40,462 nucleotides of DNA from an uncultured Collinsella sp. (GCA_905213265.1 CAJMHR010000022.1:1-40462); one strand, 5' to 3'. Shown: positions 1 to 8,283, numbered from the stretch's first letter. The notes: a model not told the origin generated them from the sequence alone. Translations and numbers: made by a program.

Positions 1-358
1 CGATTCTAGGCGATGGCCCTCCCTTGCTTCTTACACCACGACTGTGCGCGCTACCCGGAGTGGTCGCGGTTGAGCGATTCACCGTAGTAAACCGCCATAG
101 TTTTGGCGGAGGCAGTCAGATTTGTGGGTGTTAAACCAAAGAGTGTCCCTTTTGACTAGTCGTTTAAGAACGTCCCCAATGACTAAGTTGCAGGTGGCGG
201 CGGTTGTGTTACACTTACGCTGCGTATATGACGCAAATATCTCGATACAGATCAATGATGTCCGTCGTTTTGAACGGAACTAGACTGTTTAGCCGCCCTG
301 AAGGTTTATGCAGGGAGCATGTGATCACAGGGCTTGAAAAGAAAGTTGAGCAAACACT
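1..358. other. rho upstream region, no gene recognised
   Basis: No convincing coding region is visible before the rho GTG; the short reading frames here lack ribosome sites and family features. A small hairpin (CCCTG, 10-nt loop, CAGGG) lies at about 296-315, in the probable rho leader. Nothing recognisable remains of the gene that precedes rho. Confidence 0.5.
188..215 (+). promoter_or_regulatory. possible rho promoter
   Basis: A -35-like TTGCAG (188-193) and a -10-like TACACT (210-215) are 16 bp apart and would give a leader of roughly 140 nt. Both boxes are imperfect matches to the housekeeping consensus, so this is tentative. A long leader would suit Rho, which autoregulates its own transcript in several bacteria, but that is an analogy. 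Confidence 0.3.
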
Positions 359-2932
359 GTGTCTGATCAACAGCAAGAAAACGAAATAACGACGACGCAA
401 GCCGCTCCCGCTGCACCGGTTGCGTCGGACCAGGTCGCGGCGCCCGCGCAAGCCTCGGCTCCTGAGACGCCTAAGGCTGCTTTGACGCCTACGCCTGCAA
501 CGGCTGAGAAGGCCGTGCCTGCAACTGGTGAGGAGGCTGCTCCGGCAAAGCCCAAGCGTACGCGCCGCACGGCCAAGCCTGCTGCTGACGGCGAGGAGGT
601 CACCAAGCCCAAGCGCCGTACCACGCGCACGACGCGCGCCAAGCGCACCGTTGCAGCTGACTCCTCGGCGCCGATTTCCGATGAGGTCGCGCAGGCACGT
701 GCGTTGGCGCAGATTAGCGAGGCTCAGGTGGTGCGCGCCCGCCGTCGTGCTGCCGAGCGCGAGGCCGCGGCTCTGACCGAGCTTGCAGCTCCGTCTGTGC
801 CCGAGACGCCTGCCGCCACCGAGACCCCTGTCGCCGTCCAGCCGACCGAGAAGCCGGTACCGCGCACACGCCGTCGCACGGCTGCTAAGGCCGGGCAGGT
901 TGCCGATCAGGTAACCCCCGAGCTCGCTGAGGCTTCGGTCCGTTCCGCGGCAGGGGAGGGCACATCGCCTGCTGAGCCCGCTGCGTCTGTCGAGGCCAGC
1001 GAAGTTCCCGTTGTCGATCCGGCTTTGCGCCCGCACCGTCGCGGTCGCAAGCCCAAGGCCTTCGTCGAGGCCGAGAAGGCCGCAGCCGCAGCCGCCGCCG
1101 CTCGGGATGCTGCGGCGACCGCCGAGTCTGCAACCTCTGCCGACGCGCCCGTCCAGGATGCTACGACTTCCGAGGTCGTTTCTGCCGATGCCGAGCCCGC
1201 CGACGTCCGTCCCGGTCGCAGCCGTCGTACTGCTGCTAAGCGCACGTCCAAGGCCAAGGCTGCCAAGAAGGGTGTGTCCGAGGATTCCGCCGAGACGACC
1301 GCCGATGCATCGACTGATGCCGCTGAGCCCCAGGACGTCGAACAGCCTGCGTCTGAGAAGCCCAAGCGCGGTCGTAAGAAGTCCACTAAGGCCAAGGCGT
1401 CCGAGCATCAGGCTGATGCCGAAGCGCAGGTCGATTCTGGCGCCGAGGCCAATGAAGCCGCTGCGGCCAATGCCGACGCCGCCGCAACCGATGGTGCCGC
1501 GCCCGCCGAGGCCGAAGACGGCGCTCGCCCCAACCGCCGCCAGCACAAGCGCAACGAGGAGCGCAATGAGCGCAAGGACGACCGCAATAACGATCGTCGC
1601 AACCGTCAGCGCGATCGCAAACAGCGCAACAAGGAGCGCAACGCCGCCCCCACCGAGCCCACGCTTTCGCGTGAGGAGCTCGCTGCCATGAAGGTCGCCG
1701 AACTGCGCGAGAAGGCCAAGGAGTTCGAGATCGAGACGACCGGCAAGAAGAAAGCCGAGCTCGTCGAGGAGATCTACGTCACCGCCGCGAAGGCCGAGGG
1801 CTTCCGCGACATCAAGGGCATTCTGCAGATTCGCCCGGACAGCTCCGGCATCATCCACGCCCATGGCTACATGAAGTCCAACGACGACGCCTTCGTGCCC
1901 GCCTACCTCATCCGCTCCGCGCGTCTGCGCACGGGCGACGTCATCGAGGGCTCGCTTCGTCCTTCGCGCGGCGGCGACAAGCGCGCCGGCCTCGCCAAAA
2001 TCACGACCGTCAACGGTCTGGACCCTGAGCAGATTCGCAACCGCCCCAAGTTTGGTGACCTCACCCCGGTCTATCCCAACGAGCCGCTGCGCATGGAGCA
2101 CGGCAAGGACTCCATTACCGGTCGCGCCATCGACATCGTGTCGCCGATCGGCAAGGGTCAGCGTGGCCTGATCGTGTCCCCGCCCAAGGCCGGCAAGACC
2201 ACGATCCTCAAGAAGATCTGCCAGTCTATCTCGATCAACAACCCCGAGGTGCACCTCATCTGCCTGCTCGTCGACGAGCGCCCCGAAGAGGTCACCGATA
2301 TGCAACGCTCCATCAAGGGCGAGGTCGTGGCCTCGACCTTCGATATGCCTGCCGACAACCACACCCGCGTGGCCGAGCTTGTTATCGAGCGCGCCAAACG
2401 CATTGTGGAGCTGGGTGGCGATGTCGTGGTGGTGCTCGACTCCATCACGCGCCTTGCCCGCGCCTACAACTTGGCGGCACCCGCCTCGGGCCGCATCCTT
2501 TCGGGCGGTGTCGATTCGGCAGCCCTCTACCCGCCCAAGCGTTTCCTGGGTGCAGCCCGCAATATCGAGAACGGTGGCTCGCTCACCATCCTCGCCTCCG
2601 CCCTTATCGACACCGGCTCCAAGATGGACGAGGTCATCTTTGAGGAGTTCAAGGGTACCGGCAACATGGAGCTCAAACTCGATCGCGACCTCGCCGACCG
2701 TCGCATCTTCCCGGCCATCGACCCCGTTGCCTCCGGTACGCGCAACGAGGACCTGCTGGTCGACGAGCAGATGCGCCCGTTTGTGTTTGGCCTGCGTCGC
2801 ATCCTCGCCGGCATGAACAACACCGAGCGCGCGGCGGCGTCGTTTATCAAGGGTCTTAAGGGCACCAACACCAACCAGGAGTTCCTGGTGCGTTCGGCCA
2901 AAAAGCATAGTGACTACGAGCAGACGTTCTAG
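359..2932 (+). CDS. rho: transcription termination factor Rho
   Basis: Hexameric RNA-dependent ATPase helicase that terminates transcription. The start is GTG at 359. Residues 1 to about 430 are a low-complexity, probably disordered Ala/Pro/Glu region with Lys/Arg patches (KPKRRTTRTTRAKR, then an Asn/Arg-rich stretch). After it come the Rho N-terminal helical domain (about 437-475), the cold-shock-like primary RNA-binding domain (about 482-550, with GILQIRPDSSGIIHAHGY), and the RecA-like ATPase with Walker A SPPKAGKT (about 607-614) and Walker B VVVVLDS (about 690). At 857 aa it is twice the length of E. coli Rho (419 aa), as in other actinobacterial Rho proteins with an N-terminal insertion. 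It is monocistronic, with a strong terminator 38 bp downstream. The identification is secure. Confidence 0.98.
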   Translation: MSDQQQENEITTTQAAPAAPVASDQVAAPAQASAPETPKAALTPTPATAEKAVPATGEEAAPAKPKRTRRTAKPAADGEEVTKPKRRTTRTTRAKRTVAADSSAPISDEVAQARALAQISEAQVVRARRRAAEREAAALTELAAPSVPETPAATETPVAVQPTEKPVPRTRRRTAAKAGQVADQVTPELAEASVRSAAGEGTSPAEPAASVEASEVPVVDPALRPHRRGRKPKAFVEAEKAAAAAAAARDAAATAESATSADAPVQDATTSEVVSADAEPADVRPGRSRRTAAKRTSKAKAAKKGVSEDSAETTADASTDAAEPQDVEQPASEKPKRGRKKSTKAKASEHQADAEAQVDSGAEANEAAAANADAAATDGAAPAEAEDGARPNRRQHKRNEERNERKDDRNNDRRNRQRDRKQRNKERNAAPTEPTLSREELAAMKVAELREKAKEFEIETTGKKKAELVEEIYVTAAKAEGFRDIKGILQIRPDSSGIIHAHGYMKSNDDAFVPAYLIRSARLRTGDVIEGSLRPSRGGDKRAGLAKITTVNGLDPEQIRNRPKFGDLTPVYPNEPLRMEHGKDSITGRAIDIVSPIGKGQRGLIVSPPKAGKTTILKKICQSISINNPEVHLICLLVDERPEEVTDMQRSIKGEVVASTFDMPADNHTRVAELVIERAKRIVELGGDVVVVLDSITRLARAYNLAAPASGRILSGGVDSAALYPPKRFLGAARNIENGGSLTILASALIDTGSKMDEVIFEEFKGTGNMELKLDRDLADRRIFPAIDPVASGTRNEDLLVDEQMRPFVFGLRRILAGMNNTERAAASFIKGLKGTNTNQEFLVRSAKKHSDYEQTF

Positions 2933-2970
2933 GCTGTCATCCACACGCAGCGATAGTCATCAATGCGATA

Positions 2971-3003
2971 AAGGGCCGAGGCTCAAAGCCTCGGCCCTTT
3001 TCC
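2971..3003 (+). terminator. Rho-independent terminator after rho
   Basis: Perfect 13-bp GC-rich stem (2971-2983 with 2987-2999), 3-nt loop, followed by a short T tract. It closes the rho transcript. Confidence 0.93.
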
Positions 3004-3245
3004 ATATCGCCGCTCCGCGCTTATTTTTGACCATAAGACTGGCAAGCAGCAGGTTTCCCGTTTCAATCCGACATCGTCGCTTGCAATCGACAGGGCGGTT
3101 TCGCATAATAGCTTTTAAGCTTCGCGACGGAAAACGCAGATGAAACGAACCATATACCGTTGCTTTGGGGCATAGCCCCGCTTCATCTTCTCTCGCGCAG
3201 CCAACTGAATGATGCGATTTGGGTGCTGGAAGATGGGGAGAGCTC

Positions 3246-4646
3246 ATGGCTTCTTCTGATGCAACACAACGAGCAGTCCTTGCTGGACTTTCGTGCGGGA
3301 TCGGCCTTGCCGCTCCCGTGGTTATGTATGCCGCGACGCTACCGTTTTCGTCTGTGAACGAGACGGTCGTGGCGGGTGCGGTTCCCTTCGCCGTGGGCGC
3401 GGTGGCGGGCGTGGGTATCTATGCCGCCTCGCTGGGTATCTCCGAGTATCGTGCGCAGCGTGAAGAGCGTCTGTTCCAGCCTGATGCCATGGGCGGTGCC
3501 GCCAATCTCAATCAGCATCAAAGCGAGTTCAAGACTGCCTCGATTCCAGCTCAGCAGCAGGATGCGACTCCTTATGCTGCTGTTTCTGCTTCTCAGGCTC
3601 AGTCGGAGCAGTCTACCTCGGCATTCCTTTCCGGCCTGACTGGTGCGTTCCAGCGCCGTCATGCCGATGATGGTGTCCCTACCATCGCTCGAGCCGCAGA
3701 TGCTATGGACGAGGACGAGGCTTGGTCCATGATCGACAGTATGCTCGACGACGATTCGCCGGTGAGCTGCGACCCTGCACACTCGCGCGACGTCTATCAA
3801 GTCGCCATCGACGAGCTCACCAACGGCGGGCAGACCGGCTCCTTCAATCGCGACGACATCGCCGCCGCGGCACGCGCCGTGTCTGGCTCCCAGGCCGCCC
3901 CTGCGGGCAGCACGGCGGCTTTCGTGGCACTCGTCGCCAACGCGGCAGCCAATAACGCCTACAGCGCTACCTCGGCGGACGCGAACGCTTCTGCCGACAA
4001 TTCGTACGTTGATGAAGCCATGACCGCGGACGAGGAGGCCGTTGCCGCCCGCCGTGCCGCCGAAAGCTCGCTTTGGGGCGCTCCTGCCCAGCAGCAGGCG
4101 GCTGAGGCTGCGCCGTACAACGCAAACCTCGCCAGCATGCCTATCATCTCCGGTGTCGCGGACATCGATCTCGATGACCTCGATGAGCCTGCAGCCATCA
4201 CCGCATCGATTGATGCCCAAGATCGCATCGACACCGGCGACCTTCCGGACGCCTCGCTCGAGGTTGATGTTCCCATGGCCGATTACTCGGGCCACGAGGA
4301 CATGTGGGCCGCCGCCACCGCGATTCTGGATGAGATTGACGAGCCTGCTCCTGTTGCAGCCCCCGCTCCCGTCGCTGCCCCTCAGCCTGCTGCCCCCGCC
4401 TATGTCGGCCGTCACAGTGCTGTGTTCCCCGAGGATACTGCCCGTATCTCGCGCGAGAGCATCGAGCGGGCCGAGGCTATTGCCGCCGGCATTATGGAAA
4501 ACCGTCGTCACGAGCGCGTCAATCAGATCCTCGAGGAAGAGATCGAGCGCCTGCAGTCCTCTATCGCCAAGCGTACGGGTCGTGCCTATCTGAGCGTAAT
4601 CGAGGGCGGTACCGCCAGCTTCGCGCCGCTCCGCGCGGAGGCATAA
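3246..4646 (+). CDS. hypothetical Ala-rich membrane-anchored protein
   Basis: 466 aa; no family recognised. The ATG at 3246 is chosen over an in-frame ATG at 3219 because GGGGAG lies 5 bp before it. Residues about 10-32 and 40-62 are hydrophobic and should form a membrane hairpin. The rest is soluble, acidic and Ala/Gln-rich with low-complexity stretches (for example APVAAPAPVAAPQPAAPA). The C-terminus, RHERVNQILEEEIERLQSSI, looks like a short coiled coil and is the most conserved-looking part. The stop lies 7 bp before the VanZ-like gene, so the two are probably co-transcribed. A scaffold role at the envelope is possible but is only inferred from the architecture. Confidence 0.8.
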   Translation: MASSDATQRAVLAGLSCGIGLAAPVVMYAATLPFSSVNETVVAGAVPFAVGAVAGVGIYAASLGISEYRAQREERLFQPDAMGGAANLNQHQSEFKTASIPAQQQDATPYAAVSASQAQSEQSTSAFLSGLTGAFQRRHADDGVPTIARAADAMDEDEAWSMIDSMLDDDSPVSCDPAHSRDVYQVAIDELTNGGQTGSFNRDDIAAAARAVSGSQAAPAGSTAAFVALVANAAANNAYSATSADANASADNSYVDEAMTADEEAVAARRAAESSLWGAPAQQQAAEAAPYNANLASMPIISGVADIDLDDLDEPAAITASIDAQDRIDTGDLPDASLEVDVPMADYSGHEDMWAAATAILDEIDEPAPVAAPAPVAAPQPAAPAYVGRHSAVFPEDTARISRESIERAEAIAAGIMENRRHERVNQILEEEIERLQSSIAKRTGRAYLSVIEGGTASFAPLRAEA

Positions 4647-4653
4647 CTTCTGC

Positions 4654-5103
4654 ATGGTTAAGATCAATCGAAAATGGGCGGTCGTGACCTGCCTGATGGC
4701 GCTCTTGATCTGGGGCAATTCGCTGGTTCCCGGCTCGGGGTCGGGCTCGCTGAGCCTAACGGTCATGGAAGCTATCCGCGGTTTCCTGCACGGCGTGGGA
4801 CTTCCATATGAATGGGTGACCAACTTTGTTGTTCGCAAGTGCGCGCATTTTACCGAGTATATGGTGCTCGGCATCCTGGCAACGCACGCCTTTGATCTTG
4901 AGGGCCGGCGCACCTTTGACGTGCTGCTGCCCACGGCGGTGTTCCTGCTGCTGATTCCCTCGATCGACGAGACGATTCAGCTCTTTGTGCCGGGACGCGC
5001 CGGCATGATCACCGATGTGATGATCGACTGCTGTGGAGCGGCAACGGGCGTTGTGCTCCGATATCTCTTACGGTCGCTGATGCACGCCAAAAAAGCCGCC
5101 TAG
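4654..5103 (+). CDS. VanZ-like family membrane protein
   Basis: 149 aa with about four membrane segments (near 8-24, 64-80, 92-108 and 122-140). The VanZ-family signature is visible: RKCAHFTEYMVLG in the middle and SIDETIQLFVPGR followed by TDVMIDCCGA near the end. VanZ of enterococci raises teicoplanin resistance by an unknown mechanism; most genomic VanZ-like proteins are unlinked to resistance, and nothing here suggests a glycopeptide cluster. It follows the Ala-rich membrane protein at 7 bp. Its stop codon lies inside the stem of the terminator. Confidence 0.9.
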   Translation: MVKINRKWAVVTCLMALLIWGNSLVPGSGSGSLSLTVMEAIRGFLHGVGLPYEWVTNFVVRKCAHFTEYMVLGILATHAFDLEGRRTFDVLLPTAVFLLLIPSIDETIQLFVPGRAGMITDVMIDCCGAATGVVLRYLLRSLMHAKKAA

Positions 5104-5135
5104 GACGTATTGTTTGGTCCTAGGCGGCCTTTTTT
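5089..5135. terminator. bidirectional terminator overlapping the VanZ-like stop
   Basis: 12-bp perfect stem (5095-5106 with 5117-5128), 10-nt loop, six A before and six T after, so it can work on both strands. It sits between the convergent VanZ-like and fructokinase genes. The TAG stop (5101-5103) is inside the left arm. Confidence 0.93.
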
Positions 5136-5217
5136 ATTTGAGGGCTTATATGGGGCGTGGTGGCGTCGTTCCGTAGGTTGGATTTGCCGAGCGCGCCACG
5201 CCCTGTGGGTGCGTCTG

Positions 5218-6108
5218 CTACTGAAGCGCCTGTGCGCCCAGGGCCAGACAGCCCATGATTCCCTGCTTGCCCTCGAGGCTGTTGTTGACGATGTAGTTAT
5301 CGATGTCGTTGACCTCGGGCGTGACGATATAGCCGTTGAGCATTTCGGCGCACTTCTTGCGCGCGAGCGGCACGATGGGGGTGTGGTCGGCCACGCCGCC
5401 GCCGATGATGATCTTTTGCGGCGCGTAGCACAGCGTGTAGGTCATGAGCGCCTGTGCCAGATAGCCGGCGAGCAGGTCCATGGCCTCCGGGTCATCGGCC
5501 ATGTCTCCGGCGCTCTTGCCATCCCAGCGCTTTTTAACGCCGGGGCCGGCGATGAGGCCCTCGAGGCAGTTGTCGTGGAAGGGGCAGGCGCTATGCTCGC
5601 CGATGGTGTCGCGCGGGTCGCGCGTGACCAGGATGTGACCGGCCTCGGGATGCATCATGCCGTGTACGAGCTTACCGCCCGAGAGCACGCCGGCGCCCAC
5701 GCCGGTGCCGATGGTCAGGTAGACCACATCGGTAAGGCCCTTGGCGCAACCAAAGGTGACCTCGCCCAAGCAGGCAACGTTGACGTCGGTGTCGTAGCCG
5801 CAGGGGATATTGAGCTCGTTTTGGATAGTGCCCAGCAGGTCAAAGTAGCGCCATGCCGTTTTGGGCGTCTCCAGGATCTTGCCGTATTGGGGCGAAGTGG
5901 GGTTGACTGCGGTGGGGCCAAATGCGCCGATGCCCAGCGCGGCGATGCCCTTGTCGGCAAACCACGCGTTGACGGCCTCGACGGTCTCCTGCGGGGTCGT
6001 GGTCGCGATTTGCTCGCGCTCTAGGACCGTACCGTCCGCATAGCCCGTGGCGCAGACCATCTTGGTGCCACCGGCCTCGAGCGCTCCGATAAGCTGCTGC
6101 TCTGCCAT
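5218..6108 (-). CDS. ROK-family fructokinase
   Basis: 296 aa; phosphorylates fructose (possibly other hexoses) at C6 with ATP, feeding glycolysis. The ROK nucleotide site LEAGGTK is at 10-16. The catalytic Asp is expected at D108 in DTDVN (counterpart of the ROK DNDAN motif). TIGTGVGAGVL lies near 132-142. The zinc site is of the Bacillus YdhR/GmuE type: H158 with C175, H178 and C181 (HILVTRDPRDTIGEHSACPFHDNC). Length and motifs match that subgroup. The start has AGAGAGGAA upstream. The gene stands alone and no sugar transporter is adjacent, so the in vivo substrate is inferred from the family. Confidence 0.9.
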   Translation of the reverse strand: MAEQQLIGALEAGGTKMVCATGYADGTVLEREQIATTTPQETVEAVNAWFADKGIAALGIGAFGPTAVNPTSPQYGKILETPKTAWRYFDLLGTIQNELNIPCGYDTDVNVACLGEVTFGCAKGLTDVVYLTIGTGVGAGVLSGGKLVHGMMHPEAGHILVTRDPRDTIGEHSACPFHDNCLEGLIAGPGVKKRWDGKSAGDMADDPEAMDLLAGYLAQALMTYTLCYAPQKIIIGGGVADHTPIVPLARKKCAEMLNGYIVTPEVNDIDNYIVNNSLEGKQGIMGCLALGAQALQ

Positions 6109-6182
6109 AGTATTCCTCTCTCTGGGACGAGTTGCTCCGTGACTAAAGTATAGAGCTCTAAACCATTTAAGAAAGCGCTATA

Positions 6183-6226
6183 GAAAGAAGCCTCGCAACG
6201 CGGCGGGCGGTGCGGGGCTTCTTTGG
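6183..6226 (-). terminator. terminator after the aminotransferase
   Basis: Fourteen-position stem (6184-6197 with 6211-6224) with one mismatch on the minus strand (G-U on the plus strand), ending in a T-rich stretch. It separates the aminotransferase from the downstream fructokinase gene. Confidence 0.8.
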
Positions 6227-6249
6227 TTGCTTTAGTTGCCGGGCCGTCC

Positions 6250-7431
6250 TTACCCGCGCGGCTTGATTTTATCACGTAGCGACTTGAGGTTCTCCAGCGC
6301 CGCGTTAAGCGTCTCGTCTCGCTTGGCAAAGTGGAAACGAATCAGATGGTTGACGGGCTCGCGGAAGAAGCTCGAGCCGGGCACGGCGCCCACACCCACT
6401 TTAGACGCGAGGTCTTCACAGAACTCGAGGTCGCTGTCATAGCCAAACTCAGAGATGTCCATCATGACGTAGTAGGCGCCCTGCGGCACGTTATGCTCAA
6501 GACCGATGCTGTCGAGTCCCTGGCAGAACAGGTCGCGCTTGGTGGTGTAGAGGTCGAGGACCTCCTGGTAATAGCTGTCGCCGAAGTTGAGGGCGGTGAC
6601 GACAGCTTCCTGCAGGGGAGCGGCGGCACCCACGGTGAGGAAGTCGTGGACCTTCTTGATGCGCTCGGTGATCAGGGCCGGGGCAATGGTGTAGCCCAGA
6701 CGCCAGCCGGTGATGGAGTACGTCTTAGACAGCGAACTGCAGCTGATGGTGCGCTCGAACATGCCGGGCAGCGTGGCCATATAGACGTGCTCGTGGGGCG
6801 CGTAGACGATGTGCTCGTATACCTCGTCGGTGATGCAGTAGGCGTCGTACTTTTTGCAGAGGTCGGCGATAAAGGTGAGCTCCTCGCGCGTAAAGACCTT
6901 GCCACAGGGGTTGGAAGGGTTGCACAGGACGATGGCCTTGGGATCGTTGTCGCGGAAGGCCGCCTCGAGCACCTCGCGGTCAAAGTCGAATGTGGGCGGG
7001 TTGAGCGGCACGTAGATGGGCTCGGCACCCGAAAGGATCGTGTCGGCGCCGTAGTTCTCGTAGAACGGCGAGAAGATGACGACCTTGTCGCCGGGGTTCG
7101 TGACCGTCATCATGGCGGCCATCATGGCCTCGGTGGAGCCGCAGGTGACTACGATATTCTCGTTGGGGTTCACCGGCATGCCCATAAAGTGCTCCTGTTT
7201 GGCGGCGAGCGCCTCGCGCATGGCCTGGGAGCCCCAGGTGATGGAGTACTGGTGATAGAGCGGCTTGGGGTCGCTGGCGATGGTGCTGAGGCTATCGAGC
7301 AACTGCGCTGGGGGATCGAAGTCAGGGAAGCCCTGCGACAGGTTGACGGCGCCATACTTGTTGGAGATGCGCGTCATACGGCGGATGACGGAATCGGTAA
7401 ACGTTGCCGTACGGTTGGAGAGTTCTTTCAT
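6250..7431 (-). CDS. class I/II PLP-dependent aminotransferase
   Basis: 393 aa, fold-type I, of the aspartate/aromatic/kynurenine-type branch. Seen: NLSQGFPDFDPP near the N-terminus (substrate entry), CNPSNPCGK (Asn contacting PLP), ITDEVYEHIVY (Asp and Tyr contacting PLP), SCSSLSKTYSITGWRLGY with the Schiff-base lysine at about K236, and the substrate carboxylate Arg near the C-terminus (HLIRFHFA). The start is set at 7431 because GAAAGGACC lies just upstream; the next in-frame ATG upstream (7449) would sit before this ribosome site. The exact amino-acid substrate cannot be read from the sequence. It is monocistronic, divergent from the tRNA cluster. Confidence 0.92.
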   Translation of the reverse strand: MKELSNRTATFTDSVIRRMTRISNKYGAVNLSQGFPDFDPPAQLLDSLSTIASDPKPLYHQYSITWGSQAMREALAAKQEHFMGMPVNPNENIVVTCGSTEAMMAAMMTVTNPGDKVVIFSPFYENYGADTILSGAEPIYVPLNPPTFDFDREVLEAAFRDNDPKAIVLCNPSNPCGKVFTREELTFIADLCKKYDAYCITDEVYEHIVYAPHEHVYMATLPGMFERTISCSSLSKTYSITGWRLGYTIAPALITERIKKVHDFLTVGAAAPLQEAVVTALNFGDSYYQEVLDLYTTKRDLFCQGLDSIGLEHNVPQGAYYVMMDISEFGYDSDLEFCEDLASKVGVGAVPGSSFFREPVNHLIRFHFAKRDETLNAALENLKSLRDKIKPRG

Positions 7432-7541
7432 GCCGGTCCTTTCGAGCATTTGCAGTGGGGCAAGTTTACTCCTATGGAACCGGTAGGATTTGCCCGAAAT
7501 GGATCTAAAAAACTCTTTTCAAAATTCTTGAAAATTGGGGC

Positions 7542-7570
7542 TTGCATCGCGTGGCGTTCCTTGCAATAAT
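7542..7570 (+). promoter_or_regulatory. promoter of the tRNA cluster
   Basis: TTGCAT (7542-7547), 17-bp spacer, AATAAT (7565-7570). Transcription would start about 20 bp before tRNA-His, a typical arrangement for a tRNA operon. Confidence 0.65.
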
Positions 7571-7597
7571 AGTCGAGCGCGAAGCGCACAGGACACG

Positions 7598-7674
7598 GTG
7601 GGTGTAGCTCAGTTGGCTAGAGCGACGGGTTGTGGTCCCGTAGGTCGAGGGTTCGAGTCCCTTTACCCACCCCA
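7598..7674 (+). tRNA. tRNA-His (GTG)
   Basis: Complete cloverleaf with acceptor GTGGGTG pairing TACCCAC, anticodon stem ACGGG/CCCGT, anticodon GTG at 7632-7634, and encoded CCA (7672-7674). The base before the mature 5' end is G (7597) and the discriminator is C (7671), giving the G-1:C73 pair that identifies histidine tRNAs. Confidence 0.97.
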
Positions 7675-7696
7675 GTTCTTGCTTCGTGTTGATATC

Positions 7697-7772
7697 GGGT
7701 CGTTAGCTCAGTTGGTAGAGCAGGGGACTCTTAATCCCAAGGTCCAGGGTTCGACCCCCTGACGGCCCACCA
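7697..7772 (+). tRNA. tRNA-Lys (CTT), copy 1
   Basis: 76 nt with encoded CCA. The anticodon loop is CTCTTAA (anticodon CTT), the T-loop is TTCGA, and the acceptor GGGTCGT pairs with ACGGCCC with one U-G wobble. The outermost anticodon-stem pair (27-43) is a G-A mismatch, also found in copy 2. Confidence 0.96.
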
Positions 7773-7785
7773 CACGATATCTCTT

Positions 7786-7811
7786 CTAAAGTCCGCTATA
7801 ACGGACTTTAG
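7786..7811 (+). other. hairpin between the two tRNA-Lys genes
   Basis: Ten-bp perfect stem CTAAAGTCCG/CGGACTTTAG with a 6-nt loop. It has only a short T run after it, so it may be a processing hairpin or a weak attenuator rather than a full terminator. Confidence 0.7.
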
Positions 7812-7815
7812 CTTT

Positions 7816-7891
7816 GGGTCGTTAGCTCAGTTGGTAGAGCAGGGGACTCTTAATCCCAAGGTCCAGGGTTCGACCCCCTGACGGCCCACCA
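7816..7891 (+). tRNA. tRNA-Lys (CTT), copy 2
   Basis: Identical over all 76 nt to the tRNA-Lys at 7697-7772. Its 3' end (from 7872) is the start of a 105-bp segment repeated 177 bp downstream. Confidence 0.96.
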
Positions 7892-7976
7892 AAGCATGTT
7901 AAGACGGTCAGCAAAAGTTGACCGTCTTTTTTGTTAACCTCGCATGGGGTCGAACCCGTCGGGGCGCGGAGCTGAG
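7872..7976 (+). repeat. 177-bp-period repeat, copy A (tRNA-Lys 3' end, terminator, tail)
   Basis: Consists of the last 20 nt of tRNA-Lys, a short AAAGCATGTTAA linker, a terminator hairpin, and a tail starting GTTAACCTCGCATGGGG and ending GCGCGGAGCTGAG. The linker and tail recur in copy B (8049-8153), but the hairpin arms differ. The segment between the copies (7977-8048) contains a small palindrome (AAATGC-GTAA-GCATTT) and no gene. Confidence 0.9.
7901..7932 (+). terminator. terminator of the tRNA operon
   Basis: Stem AAGACGGTCA/TGACCGTCTT extended by two pairs (one G-U), AAAA loop, six T. It lies 9 bp after the CCA of the last intact tRNA. Confidence 0.92.
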
Positions 7977-8048
7977 GAAATGCGTAAGCATTTGCCAGCG
8001 CAGCGCGCAAGGCACGAAGCGCCGCAGCGGCCGCCTGCGCAGCAGGCT

Positions 8049-8153
8049 GACCCCCTGACGGCCCACCCAAAGCATGTTAAAGCGACTGGCTTAGGCTGGT
8101 CGCTTTTTTGTTAACCTCGCATGGGGTCGAACCCGTCGGGGCGCGGAGCTGAG
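8049..8153 (+). repeat. 177-bp-period repeat, copy B (tRNA-Lys 3' remnant, terminator, tail)
   Basis: Begins with 19 bp identical to the tRNA-Lys 3' end (GACCCCCTGACGGCCCACC), carries one extra C before the AAAGCATGTTAA linker, then its own hairpin and the same tail as copy A. No 5' half of a tRNA precedes it, so this is a tRNA fragment and not a gene. Confidence 0.9.
8079..8109 (+). terminator. second terminator hairpin (repeat copy B)
   Basis: AAAGCGAC pairs with GTCGCTTT around a 12-nt loop and is followed by six T. Its arms are unrelated to those of the copy A terminator although the flanks are the same. Confidence 0.85.
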
Positions 8154-8162
8154 TAATCTGCA

Positions 8163-8237
8163 CCGTGATTCCCTTAGGGAAACACGGCTAAAGCCCCGTA
8201 GGCGTGTTCTCCTTAGGGGAATCATGCTTACGGGGCT
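8163..8237 (-). terminator. tandem hairpins downstream of the flavoprotein gene
   Basis: Hairpin 1 (8163-8187) pairs CCGTG.TTCCC with GGGAA.CACGG around TTA. Hairpin 2 (8192-8237) pairs AGCCCCGTA with TACGGGGCT and continues inward, imperfectly, to a TTAG loop. On the minus strand hairpin 2 ends in a short TTT run, so it could terminate the flavoprotein transcript weakly. Both loops carry a related CCTTAGGG core. Confidence 0.6.
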
Positions 8238-8283
8238 CGATGCATGTTGAGAAGTTGTGATCAAACTCAAAGTGAGAATCGAT

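Noticed and set aside
215..2944. 909-codon open frame antisense to rho
   Set aside because: It is the shadow of a GC-rich gene; no ribosome site or family feature, and it consists of low-complexity Leu/Gly/Arg.
4654..5103. Glycopeptide resistance determinant
   Set aside because: VanZ-like proteins are common without vanHAX; none of these ligase or dipeptidase genes is present.
7535..8070. Short proteins on both strands across the tRNA genes (for example ending GGPSGGRTLDLGIKSPLLYQLS)
   Set aside because: These are translations of the tRNA-His and tRNA-Lys genes and their antisense, a well-known annotation artefact.
7872..8153. Functional attL/attR pair of an integrated element
   Set aside because: Only about 70 bp separate the repeats and no integrase is near; kept as one explanation for the duplication, not as an annotation.
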